DNA of 64,000 nucleotides from Maylandia zebra (GCF_041146795.1 NC_135168.1:37712370-37776369); one strand, 5' to 3'. Shown: positions 13,401 to 26,284, counted from the first letter of the stretch. Program-made: numbers and translations. Notes: generated by a model not told the origin, from the sequence alone.

Positions 13401-16400
13401 GAACGCTGTCTTAGTATTGTCTTCATACCCTCTTTTTTATCTACCCAAACAGTACTGGAGACAAAATCATGCTGCTTCCCTATAAATGAGGATAGCTCAG
13501 TATCAGATGTCATTTAAGTTTCTTTTCCTATTTTACCCAGAAGGCCTCTCTCAGCTGACTGTTTAACTGTACCAGTTACACAGACCTAGAGATCTGGTAA
13601 CCAACGGTAGTAAAGGGGGGAAAAAAGAAGCATATTCCTAAACCAGTGGGGAATTGGTCACTGGAAGTTGCTGGCAGTGAAGGAGATATACAGCACTGCA
13701 CTAAAAACCACGATTTGATTGCCATGGTCACCTGTAGTTTGTATGAAAGATGCAGATTTGTCTGTAAACAGAGCTCCAATATATACAAATGGCTCAATAT
13801 AAATATCCAAGTATATTACACAAGCCCCTGCTACTTAGCTAATAGTTGGCTTTTGTTTGCACACAAGTTGGAATCTACCATGCTGGCGACAGCTTTCAGC
13901 CAGAACAATCACAAGGAGGTTTTTGGTGCAGCACCCTCTTTGCAACAAATTTCACCTAGCTACCAACTGTGAACAAGCACTCACCAACTATACTCGGGTG
14001 ATACAATTTTTTCCTTTTCAACTTGAAGCCTTAACTGTCCAGCTGAATACCTTCATCATCAGATGCCATCATGGCTCCTCTCTGACAGTCACCGTCTAGT
14101 CCTCGCCATACAGCCAGGTGTGGGATCATGTTAACTTAGACATCCAAGCCTGTTGGGGTTAATGCTTGTTTTTATGCTCACCATGGCCCCTGTAACACGG
14201 CGGTTATGCTGCTAGCACGTTGGTGTGTTGTGAGACTTTCTGGGACTGTAAAGTCTTTGATTCTGGTTTAAACTTCTTCCCTTCCTATACTGGCGCTGAT
14301 GTGGCGTTATCTTCTGAGTGTGGGCACTTATGATTCGGGAGAGTGCTGTGGTAGCTTCCTTCACCTTGACAGCAGACATAAATAGAAGCGACTGCATGAC
14401 GACGTTGCAGTGGCGTGCGAAGCATCAAATGTGGGGGGAATACTGGTGCCTTAAGCCTTGCACATGAGGATCAGTTGTTTGCTTCATGGGCTAACCCCAT
14501 GTTGGCAAGCCTGTTACTAAACAGTGGCTCTCTCACCGGATTATGTAAGTTAACTAGCAAAGGACTGCAGCTACCTGTGTGTCATTGTGCTCATTCCTTT
14601 AGGGGAATGACACCTCCTGGGCTCTGTTTATTCAAGATGAAATTGTATTGAAGTCAATCATTGCCGGGATTTATAAGTTAAGTGTCACTGTACTCCACTG
14701 TGAGCTGTCTTACCTTGAAAGAAGAGAGAGTAGCAGAGATAAAGAGAGGCTCATCTTGAATGATGAGTGATATTGAACTACCCTCATTTTATAGGTAATG
14801 CTGTTAGAGCATTCACCATAAACATCAATCATGTTATCAGAGAACCGAGGTTAAAGGACCAGTAACCTCAAGTTTGTTTGTCAGCGACATGTCGCAAACG
14901 TTGCCCAGGTGTATTTCACAAAGCTTGGTGTAGAGGCAGCACATGTGTTCGAGAAGACACTGCACACGAGGATCACTTATCAACTGGAAGTTAGGACACT
15001 AGCCTCAGCAGAGATTACCCCTTTAAAATACCTTCCTTAGAATAATATCTAATAGAAGCAGATAGTTTATTCTATATCCTATTTTTGAGGTTTTCATGTT
15101 TTGGTGTAACTCACAATATAAATGGATCACTGTAATGATCTGTACTAAATGGAAAAATGGATTTTCACCCTTCTACATCATGACCATGGACATAAAATGT
15201 ACAGAAATATTACAGGTAGCACAACAGGAGAAATATTCTGAAATGTCTCTGTCTGAACCCACCAGGGAGAGGATGAAGCTGCCCTACATGACCGACCAGT
15301 TTGAGCAGATGCTGAAGATTTCCAGCGAGTTTGTTCGGCTGCAGGTTTCCCACGATGAGTACCTGTGCATGAAGGTCCTGCTGCTGCTCAGCACAGGTCA
15401 GACTTCCACCTGAGAGCAGCTGAACCTATGTTACAAAAGTCATTATCTCAATCCAATACTATAGACAATGTTGATGGATGCACAAGGCACATCTCAGCAC
15501 TTTCTCAGTTAAACTAATACGTAGTTTTAATTGAGTACAGAAGTTTACAAAACTGCATTGTGGTGTGTGTGATCATTTAGTGCTGCAGAATTAAAGGTGC
15601 CAGACTACATTTAATACTTAAACACATTTATATAGTCTTTAGAGCTAGATCTCTGCCTTGTAGACTATTTGGATAGTCATTAGGTGCTGTTTGTGTCCTT
15701 CACAGCATGGATGTTTTAAGTAGTTAATGGTGTTTAAAATGCCCTTCCGTGATTGCGGTTTAAACCTGGAAGTGTGATGGCTGTAGCGTGAGACACGGGC
15801 AGTAAAAGTGAGGCACACTCCCCTGATTTTATTTCCAAGATGGTGACATTGAGTGTCCTCCTCTCCCACAGTGCCAAAGGACGGCCTGAAGAGCCAAGCA
15901 GTGTTTGATGAGATTCGCATGTCGTATATCAAGGAGCTAGGAAAAGCCATTGTGAAGCGTGAGGAGAACTCCAGCCAGAACTGGCAGCGATTCTATCAGC
16001 TCACCAAGTTGCTGGATTCCATGCATGAGGTACAAAGACTGAGCACATGATCCCAAAACCTATCCGTGCAAGTCGTTATTGACCATCTGCAGTCCCTAAA
16101 TCCTTAAACAATGGTCTGTTATCTGTGACTAATCAGATTAATCATTTTAAAGTGCAGAGAGATTTGAGGGAGACTTGTTTCAGTGATACAAAACAGAGAA
16201 GTACAGATTTGATAGTACTTCCTAAAGTGCAGCAAAATTGATCAGAAACTATCTGTGGAGGGTTTGCTCAGTTGCTTAATGTCGACAATTAAGAGAGTGT
16301 GATATATCAAAGACACTCACTGAGGTTCATAATAAACTAGAAGCACCTTTTTGTGGGGAACAAACTGGAACTAACCCCCAGTGCAGATGGACCGCCACTT

Positions 16401-18092
16401 ACAGAAAAGATAGGAGAAAATAAACTTTAGACAGTATTAACGAACAGTGTCTGGCTTTTGACTCTCAGCTGGAAACTGTGCATAAAAAGCCAGCAGCCCG
16501 AGCCGATCACATCGCCCGTCACTTATCAGTGATCACCTGCTCTGGCACCTCTGCTAACACGATGCCAGAAGTTAACGAAAGACTCAGAAACCAAATATCC
16601 AATCTAGGAGGAACTCAACCTACTTTATCAGATTGCTGAATGTGAACCAGAAGCAGCTGTGTGAAAGGGATATGGCTTTAGAAGCAAGGAGTAAGCTAGT
16701 GGAGGGCTAACATACCGGCACAAAAATTGTCTGAGAATGCAATCAGGACCTTAAAAAAAAAGACTACAAAAAGGCTCATTTAATACTCGAAGTGAAACTG
16801 GTGAACCCACCATCAAAGCTACACATTGCTGGTGCAGTTTGTTTTGTAGGTTTGCATGTAGCATTGTCAGCCAGTGTAGGGTACTGTGCACAAGTCTTGA
16901 TCCATCCCTCATTTCTTTATGTTTTGCTTAAAAGAAGATGGACTTTTTTGTAATTTCTAAATTGGTCTTGAGCAGTAACACTACAGGCTTTTCAAAGGTT
17001 TTTTTTTTTGTTTTTTGGACATTGGCTGCTTTTTCATTCACTTTCACTCCTCGTACAACTTTCAGAGGAAAGTTAAGAATGTCACTTAACACAGACAAGT
17101 GAAACGCGGAATGAATCGGTGTTGTCTACAAATAACACATTTTAAATTATGGGGGTTTTAAGCAGTTTGTTACTAGCAGCCTGCTCCAAAAACACATAAT
17201 TTGTTCCCATTTCTTTACTTAAAAGATGTCAAACATAACACAGAACAGTATTAATTGTAAAATAATATTTTATTAATAATAGTAACATAGTATTTTTGTA
17301 CCAACAAGGTGATTCCCAAAGAGCTGTTAGCTGAAATGTTTGCCTTAATATTTTAAGGTGGATAAGTATGTACAGTCAATCAGTGGTATCTGACACTCAT
17401 GTCCTTAAGAAATAGGCCACCTGTAAAACACGCTGGGCACTTATAGCTAGTGTTGTTGATGGGATAATAAAAAGCAGAAAAGTATGGTGATCACATTACT
17501 ATCTAGAAAGCATCAGATTGGCACCAGTTTTCAGTCTAATATAAAAACACACTGCCAGTGTAGTAAAAGCATAAAAGATGGTGTTCCATTGTGGTTTTCT
17601 ATTAGGCATGGATTGTCCTCCCCACAAAGTGGATAAGCGTTATTAAAGCAGGGAGGGATCATCTTGACAGAGAACAGAACAAACTACTTAAGAAAATGAC
17701 AAGAAAGAGTTCAGGCTGTATTTCTGTGTATGTTAATTGAATTACATGAGAGCAGCAGCTGTACTGTAACTTTGACTTAAATGTTTTCAAGCCAGTTTTT
17801 GTTGCTCGCTGGAAATATTTGTATATTTGATGGACTGTTTAAAATGCCACTCATAGTTTTAAACCATTATTCAGGAAACACTTGCATGTGTTTTATGTTA
17901 ATCACGTTCTGATGTTTCCTCCTCTTGCGTTCTCTCCAGATGGTCGGTGGTCTGCTGAGTTTCTGCTTCTACACCTTTGTGAATAAATCCCTGAGCGTGG
18001 AGTTCCCAGAGATGCTGGCAGAGATCATCAGCAACCAGTTGCCAAAATTCAAGGCTGGGAGCGTCAAACCTCTGCTCTTCCACCAGAGATGA
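10481..18092 (+). CDS. nr3c1: Glucocorticoid receptor, last seven coding exons (5' partial)
   Basis: Steroid-activated nuclear receptor that binds glucocorticoid response elements and regulates stress, metabolic and immune genes. Coding exons: 10481-10629, 10855-10971, 11053-11331, 12759-12903, 15266-15396, 15872-16029, 17940-18092. Phases join perfectly and give 376 visible residues. Exon sizes 117, 279, 145, 131 and 158 match, from memory, human NR3C1 exons 4-8. The first two exons carry the zinc fingers: [17 protein letters not shown]-box [10 protein letters not shown] and D-box AGRND. CSDE and GVLTC favour GR over the mineralocorticoid receptor. The ligand-binding domain follows, with GWRSYQQ, the AF-2 region [10 protein letters not shown] and a GR-type C-terminus PLLFHQR. 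The intron at 10972-11052 is only 81 bp. No nine-residue insert between the zinc fingers, known from some fish GRs, is seen. Which teleost paralogue this is stays open. Confidence 0.96.
11425..11500 (+). repeat. L2-type LINE 3' tail fragment
   Basis: The stretch contains CCTTGAGGCGACTG and TTTGGCGCTATATAAATAAA, the end of a very common teleost L2-type tail, followed by an AATTGAA remnant. It sits in the nr3c1 intron between the exons ending at 11331 and starting at 12759. Only the tail is present, as expected of a 5'-truncated insertion. Confidence 0.6.
12090..12400 (-). mobile_element. Decayed Tc1-like transposase fragment
   Basis: On the minus strand an open stretch reads [18 protein letters not shown], then [13 protein letters not shown]. 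This matches the DDE region of Tc1-like transposases, where an aspartate in a WSDESS-type motif is catalytic and GRVYVWRTP-type sequence follows. The usual tryptophan before SDESS is arginine here and the flanking transposase is missing. It lies in the nr3c1 intron, antisense to the gene. Confidence 0.65.
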
Positions 18093-21000
18093 CTCACCCC
18101 CGTAACAGACACAATGCCTTAAAAAAAAAAAAAAAAGAAAAAGAAAAAAAGTCCCACCACATAATCTCACCTCACCACCCTTACCCCAACCCCAGAAGAC
18201 TTGAGGATCCCAGGCGCGGATGATGTATTTTGGGAGCACGTATGCAACTCTTGTGTAGTGGCTCACGGGTCTGATGGGAGAGGGCGGAGATGTTTGTGTA
18301 GAAACGGCAAGCACAAGAGGTTTGGTTTTGTTGAACAGTGTAGGATGTAGTGTGTAACAATGATTAGGACTTGTTTGTAAGATAAAAGATAATCACAGAA
18401 GAACTAGACTAACATCAACGTCATCTCAGGTTTCTTACCTTCAAATTCAGAACGTTATCTAAAATAGATTGAACAAATATCTATGTACAGGTTCTGATAG
18501 TATTTTCTACATTTTCAAATTATGACAGTTTCTACAATTACCCAGGTTGATGTTACCCAAGAGGGTAGCGAAGCTTAACATGCTCGTCGGTAGGCTTTTA
18601 GACTGTATGTTCCACTTTTAGTTTTTATAGGAGGTTGTAACAAAATGTTTTATCAGTCACATGGGGGGAGAGTGTGTTTTATAGTCATTTAAAAAGCGTA
18701 TTTAGTGGCTTTTCTTTTTTTTTGGTTTTGCTAATTAACTTTGGAAAATACAAAACAAATCTATGGGACTGTTAAGAGACATCCATCGTTCTAAGGATTA
18801 TTTCTTTCACAAGCTGACCTCTTCCAGGTTTACACACGTCTTTTATTATAAAAGGGAAAAAAAAACATGTGCCTTTTTTGCTTCAATGATCACTTAGCCA
18901 TTTTTCTTCCGACCGTACTCTTTATCCCGTCATGGTCTACCTTCATCGTATGTTGATTGTACTTTTTATACTTCTTTCGAGTTTTCCTTTTTGATTTTCC
19001 AGTGGCTGTATGTTATCTTTAGAAGTGGCAGCTCACGTGTAGAAATGATCCTTATTGTTAAACAACGCTCAGAGCCTGCTTCCTCCTGCACACACACACA
19101 TACACGGGAGTCTTTAGGTGCGATTTGAGCACTTTGTACTCTGCTTAAGGCTTTAAAAGGCTGTGAAGAAAGACTGTTTAAATTGTCTTTCCTGTTTGAC
19201 TTTAGATGGAAAGTAGAGCTGCTTTTTTTTTTTAGGAAGTAGCCCATTTTGTGCTCGTTTTAGTCCGCGCTCCTTCACCGGTAGTCTAACAGTTGGATGG
19301 ATATCTGCGTCTACCAATCACAAGAGAGAGGGCTTATTCTTATTGTGTTTGCAAGTTTGTCATTTTTGATTAATCAGGAAATTTCTGTGGTTTTTAATGT
19401 GGCTCAAAGTGGAAGGAGAAACACCTGTCTTTCACTTTTTAAGCTCTTTTTACAAAGTGTGTTTGGTAAAGATGATGTGATACATACAGTATATCTCTTC
19501 TCTCAATAAGCTTCTGCTTTGGATTTTTTATTTTTTTTATTTTTTAAATTTTAATTAAAAGCTCATGTATTATTGTATTCATTAAAGGAATAGCTGGACA
19601 TTTTGTGGGAATGCAGCTATCCCGCTGTCATATCTGTACAGTGAATGTGAAGCTGGAGTTTAAAGTTGGTTTGGTATTTCTGGCTTTTTTTATTAGTTTT
19701 TTGTATAAACTAAAGAAACACAATCTAACTGGTATTAATGAGGTGTTAAAGGTCCTGGCAGTCTTATTGTTTTTAAATGAAACCATGCCAGATGTTCCCC
19801 TCTCTACACTCTTTCTGTGCCGGCAGCTTCATATTCATTGCAGGGATATGAGACATTTTACAGAATACTGGTCAAAATGTCAGAGTATTCCTTTGAGAAC
19901 GAACAGTCTGTATGATAGACGGCTTGTGTATCGAGCAGTTCGGCTCATGCATCGTCCCCTCCCTAGACAACGTGTCCAGCATCTGCTTGTGTTCTTCGTA
20001 TGTTTGTTTGTTTGCCATTGTGGACGAGTCCCGGCATTTTAAAAAAAAACCAGTCACCTCATAGAGTCCTGTCACAGTCCGAGTGTAGCGTTGCTGCTTT
20101 GGGGAAGCAGGCAAAATGGATCCTTTTTATTCTCTGGGAACTGTTTCAGTGCCAAACTCCTGTTTTGTCTGTTTTCAGTGATGCTGAAAGTCGGTCAGTA
20201 TTGTATGAGAAGCGGAAATGAGCCCAAACTTTGAAGCTTATAAATTTGTCTTAAATAGAGGGGGGGGGGGGGAAGTCCTGAGTTATCTGCACTTCAGGAC
20301 ACTGGATTGTTGTAAGAGATAACTGAGTTTTATATGTAACACAGATGTATAAACACACGTGTGTGTTTGTGAGGTCTAAGTGGGAATTTTCACCAGTCAG
20401 CCGGCTGTGTTTCCTAACCCCTTTTTTTTATGTTTTACATGAATGTGACCCTTAAAAGAGGAATTCATTTATTTCACTTGAGTATTTAAATATGGAAAAA
20501 TGTAAAATTGTCCAGTGGCTGATCTATCCCCCACGACAAGTCTAAAAGAACTTTCTCCCCCATTCTCAGGTTATTTAAACTGTCTGATTCACACAGCATT
20601 TAGCTGTCTGTGCTCCGTTTTGACACTAAAAACCAAAAACAAGTTTGGATTCCCCAGATGTCTCTTTTGGTGTTTTTTTTTTATGTTTATTCCTTTCTCC
20701 CCCACCCCCACAAACAAAGATTAAAAAATTTAATATATGAGAATAATTTAATGACTCTGCTGCCACCAGCATCACTCTCACTGAGGCTCAGACAACAGAT
20801 GCTTATCATTTTTCTGAGAGGTTTGTTTCAGATATTTGGAAATCATCTTGGGTTACTTTCACATTCAGTGTAGCCAAGTCTCTACTGCTGCTGCTCTTCA
20901 TTTAAACAGGTATATATACACACAGAGATATATAGATATATATGTATGTATGTGTATATATATATATATATATATAGAAAGAGAGAGAGAGATAAAAATC

Positions 21001-21917
21001 GCACACTTGCCTCTTCTTGCTCAAAAATGTCTTGTGTGTACATTTTTGAGGAGGACATCTGAATATGCAATAGAAACACCATCATCATAGCATAACATTA
21101 CATTACTTCTTGTTTTCCTTCATTTCTTTCCTATATAAGCTATTTACGTACAGGGGACTGACTTTGATCTCTGCAGGCCAGCTTTTCAGGATATTCAGGA
21201 AACAATAATCAGTCCACCCAGATTGCACAAACAACAGCCTGTTAGATGTTTGACTACAAGGTGACCAAAGCAAGTGCAGACAGGACAAATGTACAGTTCT
21301 TTTTGTTTCTTTTTCCTCTAACGTGGAGGCTTTGGTCGGATTGTGTAATACTGTGAATAGGATAGGAGTCAGTCTATTTCACACGCAAACTGTTTGTGAA
21401 AGTAATCAACCAGCTTGAATCTTAAATAAAAATAAGAAAAAGAGAAAAAAAATTTGCACTACCCAAATATTATTTGAAAATCTATTTTGTATAAAAACAT
21501 ATGCAGACATTAACTTTTGAGAATTATCAAGGGCAGATCATCTTTCACTGGTATATGCTTTCTCTAAAGAGCGTTTGTTTTTTTTTTTTGTTTTTGCTTC
21601 CAACCAGTTTAATATGTACATATAATCCATTGTAAAGAAATAATGTGGTGTATTTGTCTCCAAAAAAAGAGTTTTTCAGTACCTCCCCCCACCCCACCCC
21701 CTCTGTATTATTTCCTCTCTGTAGTGAGATCCTGTTGATATTTTTCCTCCATCGATTAAAGTTTGAACCTTTAACGTCTTTGTGTGGTACTTGTCGAAAC
21801 GGGGACGTGTATGATGATGTTTGCCATCCGTCGCAGTAAAACTAAACTGTGGAAATGGTCATTCTTGGTGCAAGGCCACTTTTCATGTTCACAGCAAGCA
21901 CGTGTTCATCAAATAAA
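18093..21917 (+). other. nr3c1: Probable nr3c1 3' UTR
   Basis: No coding exon was found between the nr3c1 stop and the Harbinger element at 21942. The region is AT-rich with many ATTTA pentamers, as expected of a long regulated 3' UTR. Candidate poly(A) signals on + include AATAAA at 21425-21430 and 21912-21917 and an ATTAAA near 21757. It also has an A-rich tract just after the stop (from about 18121), a G run near 20262 and a TA/GA microsatellite at about 20921-20992. The true end cannot be fixed without transcripts; extent inferred. Confidence 0.5.
20921..20992. repeat. Compound TA/GATA/GA microsatellite
   Basis: Alternating TATATA and GTATG/GATA words followed by a short (GA)n run, inside the probable nr3c1 3' UTR. 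It is likely length-polymorphic. Short ORFs over it on both strands are low-complexity artefacts. Confidence 0.8.
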
Positions 21918-22404
21918 CATGCTTTTCCATTCTGACACCAGGGGCCTGTTCTTCGTACCGCGCTAAGTGAGTTAGCTGGATGAGATTGTTGACGATTTCG
22001 CGTGATCCTGGATCGTTCGGTTCCCCGAAGCCCATCCGGGACTTGCTGTCATAGCAACAGAGCCGTAAGCGTAAACCTGCTGGGGAGCAGGTTTACTTTA
22101 TGTAAACAGGATTAGATCGCGGCCACGCAGGTATGCCCGCGTCATTCATACGAAAGCAACAGCGATATTCCACCACTGTTTCACCATAAATAAATAACAT
22201 CAATGTAACCAAAGATAATGCAGCACTTGATCCTTTTATTGATTTCACACAGATACATACAGGTCATTCCCTAAAAAAGGGAAATGTACTATTAACATTC
22301 TATTACATGTATGTGATTATTACAAATGTAATTCATATTTCAGAGTAGTAATTGTAAATTACTTCGTGTAATCAAGATGAGAGACCACGGCTATAAAAGC
22401 GAAG

Positions 22405-22610
22405 GTGGATTTGGGAAGTCTGTCGCAGTCATATCCTGTCCGTTTACGCGAGCAACCCATTGCGGAAGGTGCAAGATTGATAAGGAGAGTCCTCAGAATT
22501 CAGCGTATATTGCGGGACAGACAGGATCCTTTAGCTCAGCGCGACAGTGTGCTCATAGAGAGATATCGATTTTCCCGTGAGGGTATTATTCACTTAACCA
22601 ACTTGTTGAC
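22405..22610 (+). pseudogene. Harbinger A transposase N-terminal fragment
   Basis: The frame reads RLIRRVLRIQRILRDRQDPL, then a segment ending ERYRFSREGIIHLTNLL. This parallels the N-terminal region of element B's transposase (RRALRRERVIRARSDIL, ERYRFSAQSIIYL) at the same relative place. No ATG opens this frame at the upstream edge, and the catalytic DDE region is absent downstream. Confidence 0.75.
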
Positions 22611-22884
22611 GAGGGGGTGCAGGACCACCACCTGTCTTTTTTTTTGCTCTGCCCTTTTCTTGGTTGCTGTTATGAACAAACAAACAGAGTATTCCAGGGT
22701 CTCTTTCCAAGAGACGACAAGCAATATAAGTGATAAATGTTACCATTCTGTAGAACATTCTTATATTTCACTTTTACTTGTTCCCATGTTCTAGTGGGTC
22801 CTGTTGTGGCTCTAATGTGAAAGGGGATATAATATAACATATTATAATATAATATAATGTAATATAATATTGGATAATATGGTG

Positions 22885-23105
22885 TGATATGATAAATCTA
22901 CCCTACCGCCTACTGGTGTTGGCCAGAGGGGCCGATGGCGCAATATGGCAGCCTGGCTTCTGTCAGTCTGCCCCAGGGCAGCTGTGGCTACAACCGTAGC
23001 TGCCTCCACCAGTGTGTGGATGTGAGAGTGAATGAATAGTGGCATTGTAAAGCGCTTTGGGTGCCTTGAAAAGCGCTATATAAATCCACTCCATTATTAT
23101 TGTTA
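22885..23105 (+). repeat. 5'-truncated SINE with L2-type tail
   Basis: The sequence from about 22885, then AAGCGCTTTGGGTGCCTTG and AGCGCTATATAAAT followed by ATT repeats, matches on the opposite strand the SINE at 38005-38305. The tRNA-like head is missing here. It lies inside Harbinger A, so it inserted after that element. Confidence 0.75.
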
Positions 23106-23117
23106 TTATTGAATTAC

Positions 23118-23351
23118 TTACGAGTTTGATTTGTCAGCAACTTTCTGCCAGCCCTCTCTCCTTGCTTTTGCACCCTTTGCAGTGTTCCCTTGCGTTTTAA
23201 TTAAACTCTGAAACTCCTGAAATCCCTCACTCAAGAGTTCTTGCTCTGCTGCCGAAAAATACCGAGCGCGCTCCTTCGACATTTTCGCCGACCAATCAAA
23301 GGGTTGCCGATCAATGTTTCTACTATCGATGCGTAGCCCCTGTTGGGCCAC
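23118..23351 (-). pseudogene. Harbinger A Myb/SANT-like partner protein fragment
   Basis: The minus strand encodes MSKERARYFSAAEQELLSEG, then EFQSLIKTQ and REGWQKVADKSN, a trihelix/Myb-SANT DNA-binding domain of the kind encoded by the second gene of PIF/Harbinger elements. The frame is open for 77 residues; the ATG at about 23285 is the likely start by comparison with related proteins. Later exons were not found, so the gene is a truncated remnant. Confidence 0.7.
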
Positions 23352-23736
23352 CCAGTGATCTCACATTACTTCATCCAGCTATACTAATCGTCAACAACAG
23401 GTGTGTTCGGGGAACCGGAATAGCGAGCTCAGAGTTAGCGCGATGATTTGGTCTTGGATGTTTCATTTGATCTTGGATGTAGTAAGCGACGTACGAAGCA
23501 CAGGGCCCTGGGCCCTGTTTCAGGAAGCCGGTTTAGTGGAAAAACTGAGTAAGTATACCCTGAGTTAACGAAAACTCTGGGTTTTCGGTTTCACAAAGCG
23601 AGTTCAGCTGAAGCCTGAGTGAGTCACTATGACGACACACGCCGTGAAGCTAACCTGCCCCCTAGCAGGTTTACTACAACTAACCCTGACTGTCTCCGCC
23701 TCTTTGTCGGAAACCTGACAGTAGGAAGTGTCAGAC

Positions 23737-25013
23737 ATGGCGTGTCCCTTCCTTGAAGAGCCAGTAGATGTTGAAGCCCAAATTCTCCGCAGAGCTCTCC
23801 GCCGGGAGAGAGTGATTAGAGCGCGTTCGGACATTTTATCATTTCCTGATGATTTCCTGTGTGAACGTTACCGTTTCTCAGCACAATCTATAATTTATTT
23901 GGATAACATCCTCAGGCCTAATATTACGCATGTGACACATCGCGGACATTCTCTCAGTTCTGTACATATTATTTGTATCGCACTTCGGTTTTTTGCAAAC
24001 GGGAGCTTTCTGTATAATATTGGTGACGCTGAGCACGTTTCCAAGGCTACCGTCTGTCGGGCAGTCAGGAATGTTACAGTTGCACTGAAACGTCTCCTGT
24101 ACACGTTTGTGGTGTTCCCCGGTCATAGACCCACAAGATTCATCAAAGAGGGATGCCACAAAATTGCAGGTATCAGGATGACCAAAACTTAATTTATGAT
24201 GTGGTGATACTTGAACTACTACTTAAATTTTACATTTATTTTCAGGGTTCCCAGGCGTGATTGGCTGTACAGATGGCACTCACATTCCAATCATTGCTCC
24301 TTCAGTAAATGAAGGAGACTATGTGAACAGGAAGTCTTTCCACAGCATTAATGTACAGGTACATAGTTCCCTGTAGCATTTCAAACTAACAAATTATTTC
24401 ATCATAGTAATGGATGCTAATTTGTGTTCTCTGCACTGTGAAGATCATGTGATGCTGCCAACATTATCACAAATGTGGAAGCCAAGTGGCCAGGCTCTGT
24501 CCATGACTCACAAATATTCCGTGAATGTACACTGAGCACAAAATTTGGACATGGTGAGTTGAAAATACTTTAAAATATATAAAGACCAATTGCTTCAGGG
24601 ACATTTGAACTGAAGTGTATCCTTCTGTCTTAGGAGAGTTCACTGGCTACTTGCTTGGTGATAGGGGGTATCCATGTTTACCCTATTTGCTTACCCCTTA
24701 CTCTGACCCTGAACCGGGCCCACAGCAGCGATATAATCTGGCTAATTGCAGGACAAGAGCCAGAGTTGAAATGACTATCGGAATGCTTAAGGCCCGGTTC
24801 CAGTGCCTGCAAAGACTCAGGGTCACCCCAGAAAGGGCATGTGACATTATTGTGGCATGTGTGATTCTTCACAACATTGCCACAATTAGAGGAGAACACT
24901 GTCCTTCTGAACCAAACAGCAGTGATCCAAACCATGAACATCCTGACCCTCCCACGGACATACAAGATGGAAGCGCAGTCAGAGACACCATATGTCACAA
25001 TCATTTCTTTTGA
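23737..25013 (+). pseudogene. PIF/Harbinger transposase (HARBI1-like), one frameshift
   Basis: DDE nuclease that cuts and pastes the element. Four exons fit splice signals: 23737-24169, 24246-24358, 24444-24553, 24634-25013. The N-terminus (MACPFLEEPVDVEAQ) is followed by a helix-turn-helix-like region (KATVCRAVRNV). Catalytic signatures are GCTDGTH (first D), a region ending GSVHDSQIF (second D) and CRTRARVEMTIGMLKARF (E). DRGYP is also conserved. The third exon lacks two bases near 24448-24453: the expected IICDAAN frame breaks after its first two codons and resumes at DAANII. The exon is 110 nt where phase requires 112. An assembly error is possible. The start is the ATG at 23737; an upstream GTG is not used in vertebrates. 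Confidence 0.85.
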
Positions 25014-25049
25014 GCCATCACCTCAACATGTTGAAAGAAGAATAAACAG

Positions 25050-26284
25050 ATTTTTTGTTCAACTGGCTTTATTGGTCACCTGTGTTTCCTGTACACAAAG
25101 TATTAAAAGATGTAAACCTCATAAAGTGTCTCTGTTGCTTCCTCCTCTGTAACAGCTGTCAATGTTTCTTCATTATTTTCCTGCAGTAAAGAAATTAACA
25201 ACATTGCTGTTCTACTGTAAACTCATATAATCTGTGGAGTATTACTCACAACTGCATGTTGGTCTGGCTCAACAGGAGGCTGCACCAGATGCAGTACACC
25301 ACCACCATCAACTGATAGAATATGAGGTTTATACAGGTCACTTATAACTTACAAGGGACCAAATGGCAATTAACAAACATACCAATCACCTTACACTTCA
25401 TTGTCATTATGCTCTCAAAGACAACCAAGACTGAGGGAAGGCAAAATCAGTAGGAAAATAACTTCACTACAAAATAATCCATTATGGTAAAGAGTTTATC
25501 AAATGAATGAGTAGCACTGCAAAGGTGACTGTGAAGAAAGGATGTATGCACATCATGTATTATTTTGAATTTACCCCCTATGTAGGCACTTGTGTCTTGC
25601 GGGGTTATTGACTCAGAGGATGTCCCCGCAGAGATGCCTTCGGCCACAGGGCGCCCACTGTTTTGGCTGAGGGCCAACTGCTCAGCCTCTGTGAGTGGTG
25701 GTGGTGGAGGACCCCCACCTGTTTTTCGGGCCTCCGCTTTTTTTCTGTTGGCTATAACGGGTCACATTTGAGCATACAGAGTAAGAAAATATGTACTTGT
25801 AATGTGCTCAGATAATTTCAATAAGTGCTTACAGACAGAAAATTAATGTAGCCTCTAACTGCAATTGATTTACATGGGACAAACAGACCAAGCACTATGG
25901 CTCATAATACAATTACACCTTACCTGTTTGGACTATATTTTTATATTTCATTTTTACTTGCTGCCAGGAACGTTTGGGGCCTGTTGGGTTGCACCTGCGC
26001 TCACATCACGTCACAAAATAAAATGTATAAAATAACAAATAAAATAACATATGATAAAATAACGTGTTAAATGGGTGGAAATCCCTCGATCAATGTTTAA
26101 ATTAACACTCACGCATTGACTCTGTCGGCTATGTTTTGCCATGCATGCTCACTTTCTTTTGCAGCTGTCGCTGTGTTACTTTTTTCCGCGAAATTTGCAT
26201 GTTATCGGCATATACTGCCATCAGAATTTCGGCCTCAAGCGCTGTAAAATACATTGACCGCGCCTTCTTTCCCTCCGTCTCCAT
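25050..26284 (-). pseudogene. Harbinger B Myb/SANT-like partner gene, one frameshift
   Basis: Second protein of Harbinger elements; in studied systems it binds DNA and helps the transposase into the nucleus. Minus-strand exons: 26284-26113 (starts METEGKKARSMYFTALEAE, ends AWQNIADRVNA), 25994-25924 (GPKRSWQQVKMKYKNIVQT), 25751-25575 (NRKKAEARKTGGGPPPP, SESITPQDTSAY), then pieces near 25330-25250 (LHLVQPPVEPDQHAV) and 25185-25110 (ENNEETLTAVTEEEATETL). Exon 1 has six A residues where seven are needed (about 26180), so the frame shifts mid-domain. The last exons are assigned by family resemblance; their borders are approximate. Confidence 0.75.

Larger units (their letters stand above)
21942..23507. 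mobile_element. Harbinger transposon A, internally deleted
   Basis: A 1.57 kb element with inverted ends: the left begins GGGCCTGTTCTTCGTAC and the right, read on minus, begins GGCCCTGTGCTTCGTAC. A CAG trinucleotide precedes the left end and CTG follows the right, fitting the CWG target of vertebrate Harbingers with one mismatch. Inside are a fragment of the transposase N-terminus on + (about 22405-22610) and a Myb/SANT-like fragment on - (23118-23351). The DDE catalytic part is gone, and a SINE tail is inserted at about 22885-23105. It directly abuts element B. Confidence 0.8.

Noticed and set aside
13590-14100. Overlapping ORFs in an nr3c1 intron with weak similarity to 58490-58700
   Set aside because: The resemblance is limited to short words such as ATTGCCATGGTCA-type strings, perhaps an old shared repeat; too weak to annotate.
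17898-18314. 138-codon ORF on the minus strand over the nr3c1 stop codon
   Set aside because: It lies antisense to the last receptor exon and runs through the A-rich 3' UTR tract, giving a poly-Phe stretch.
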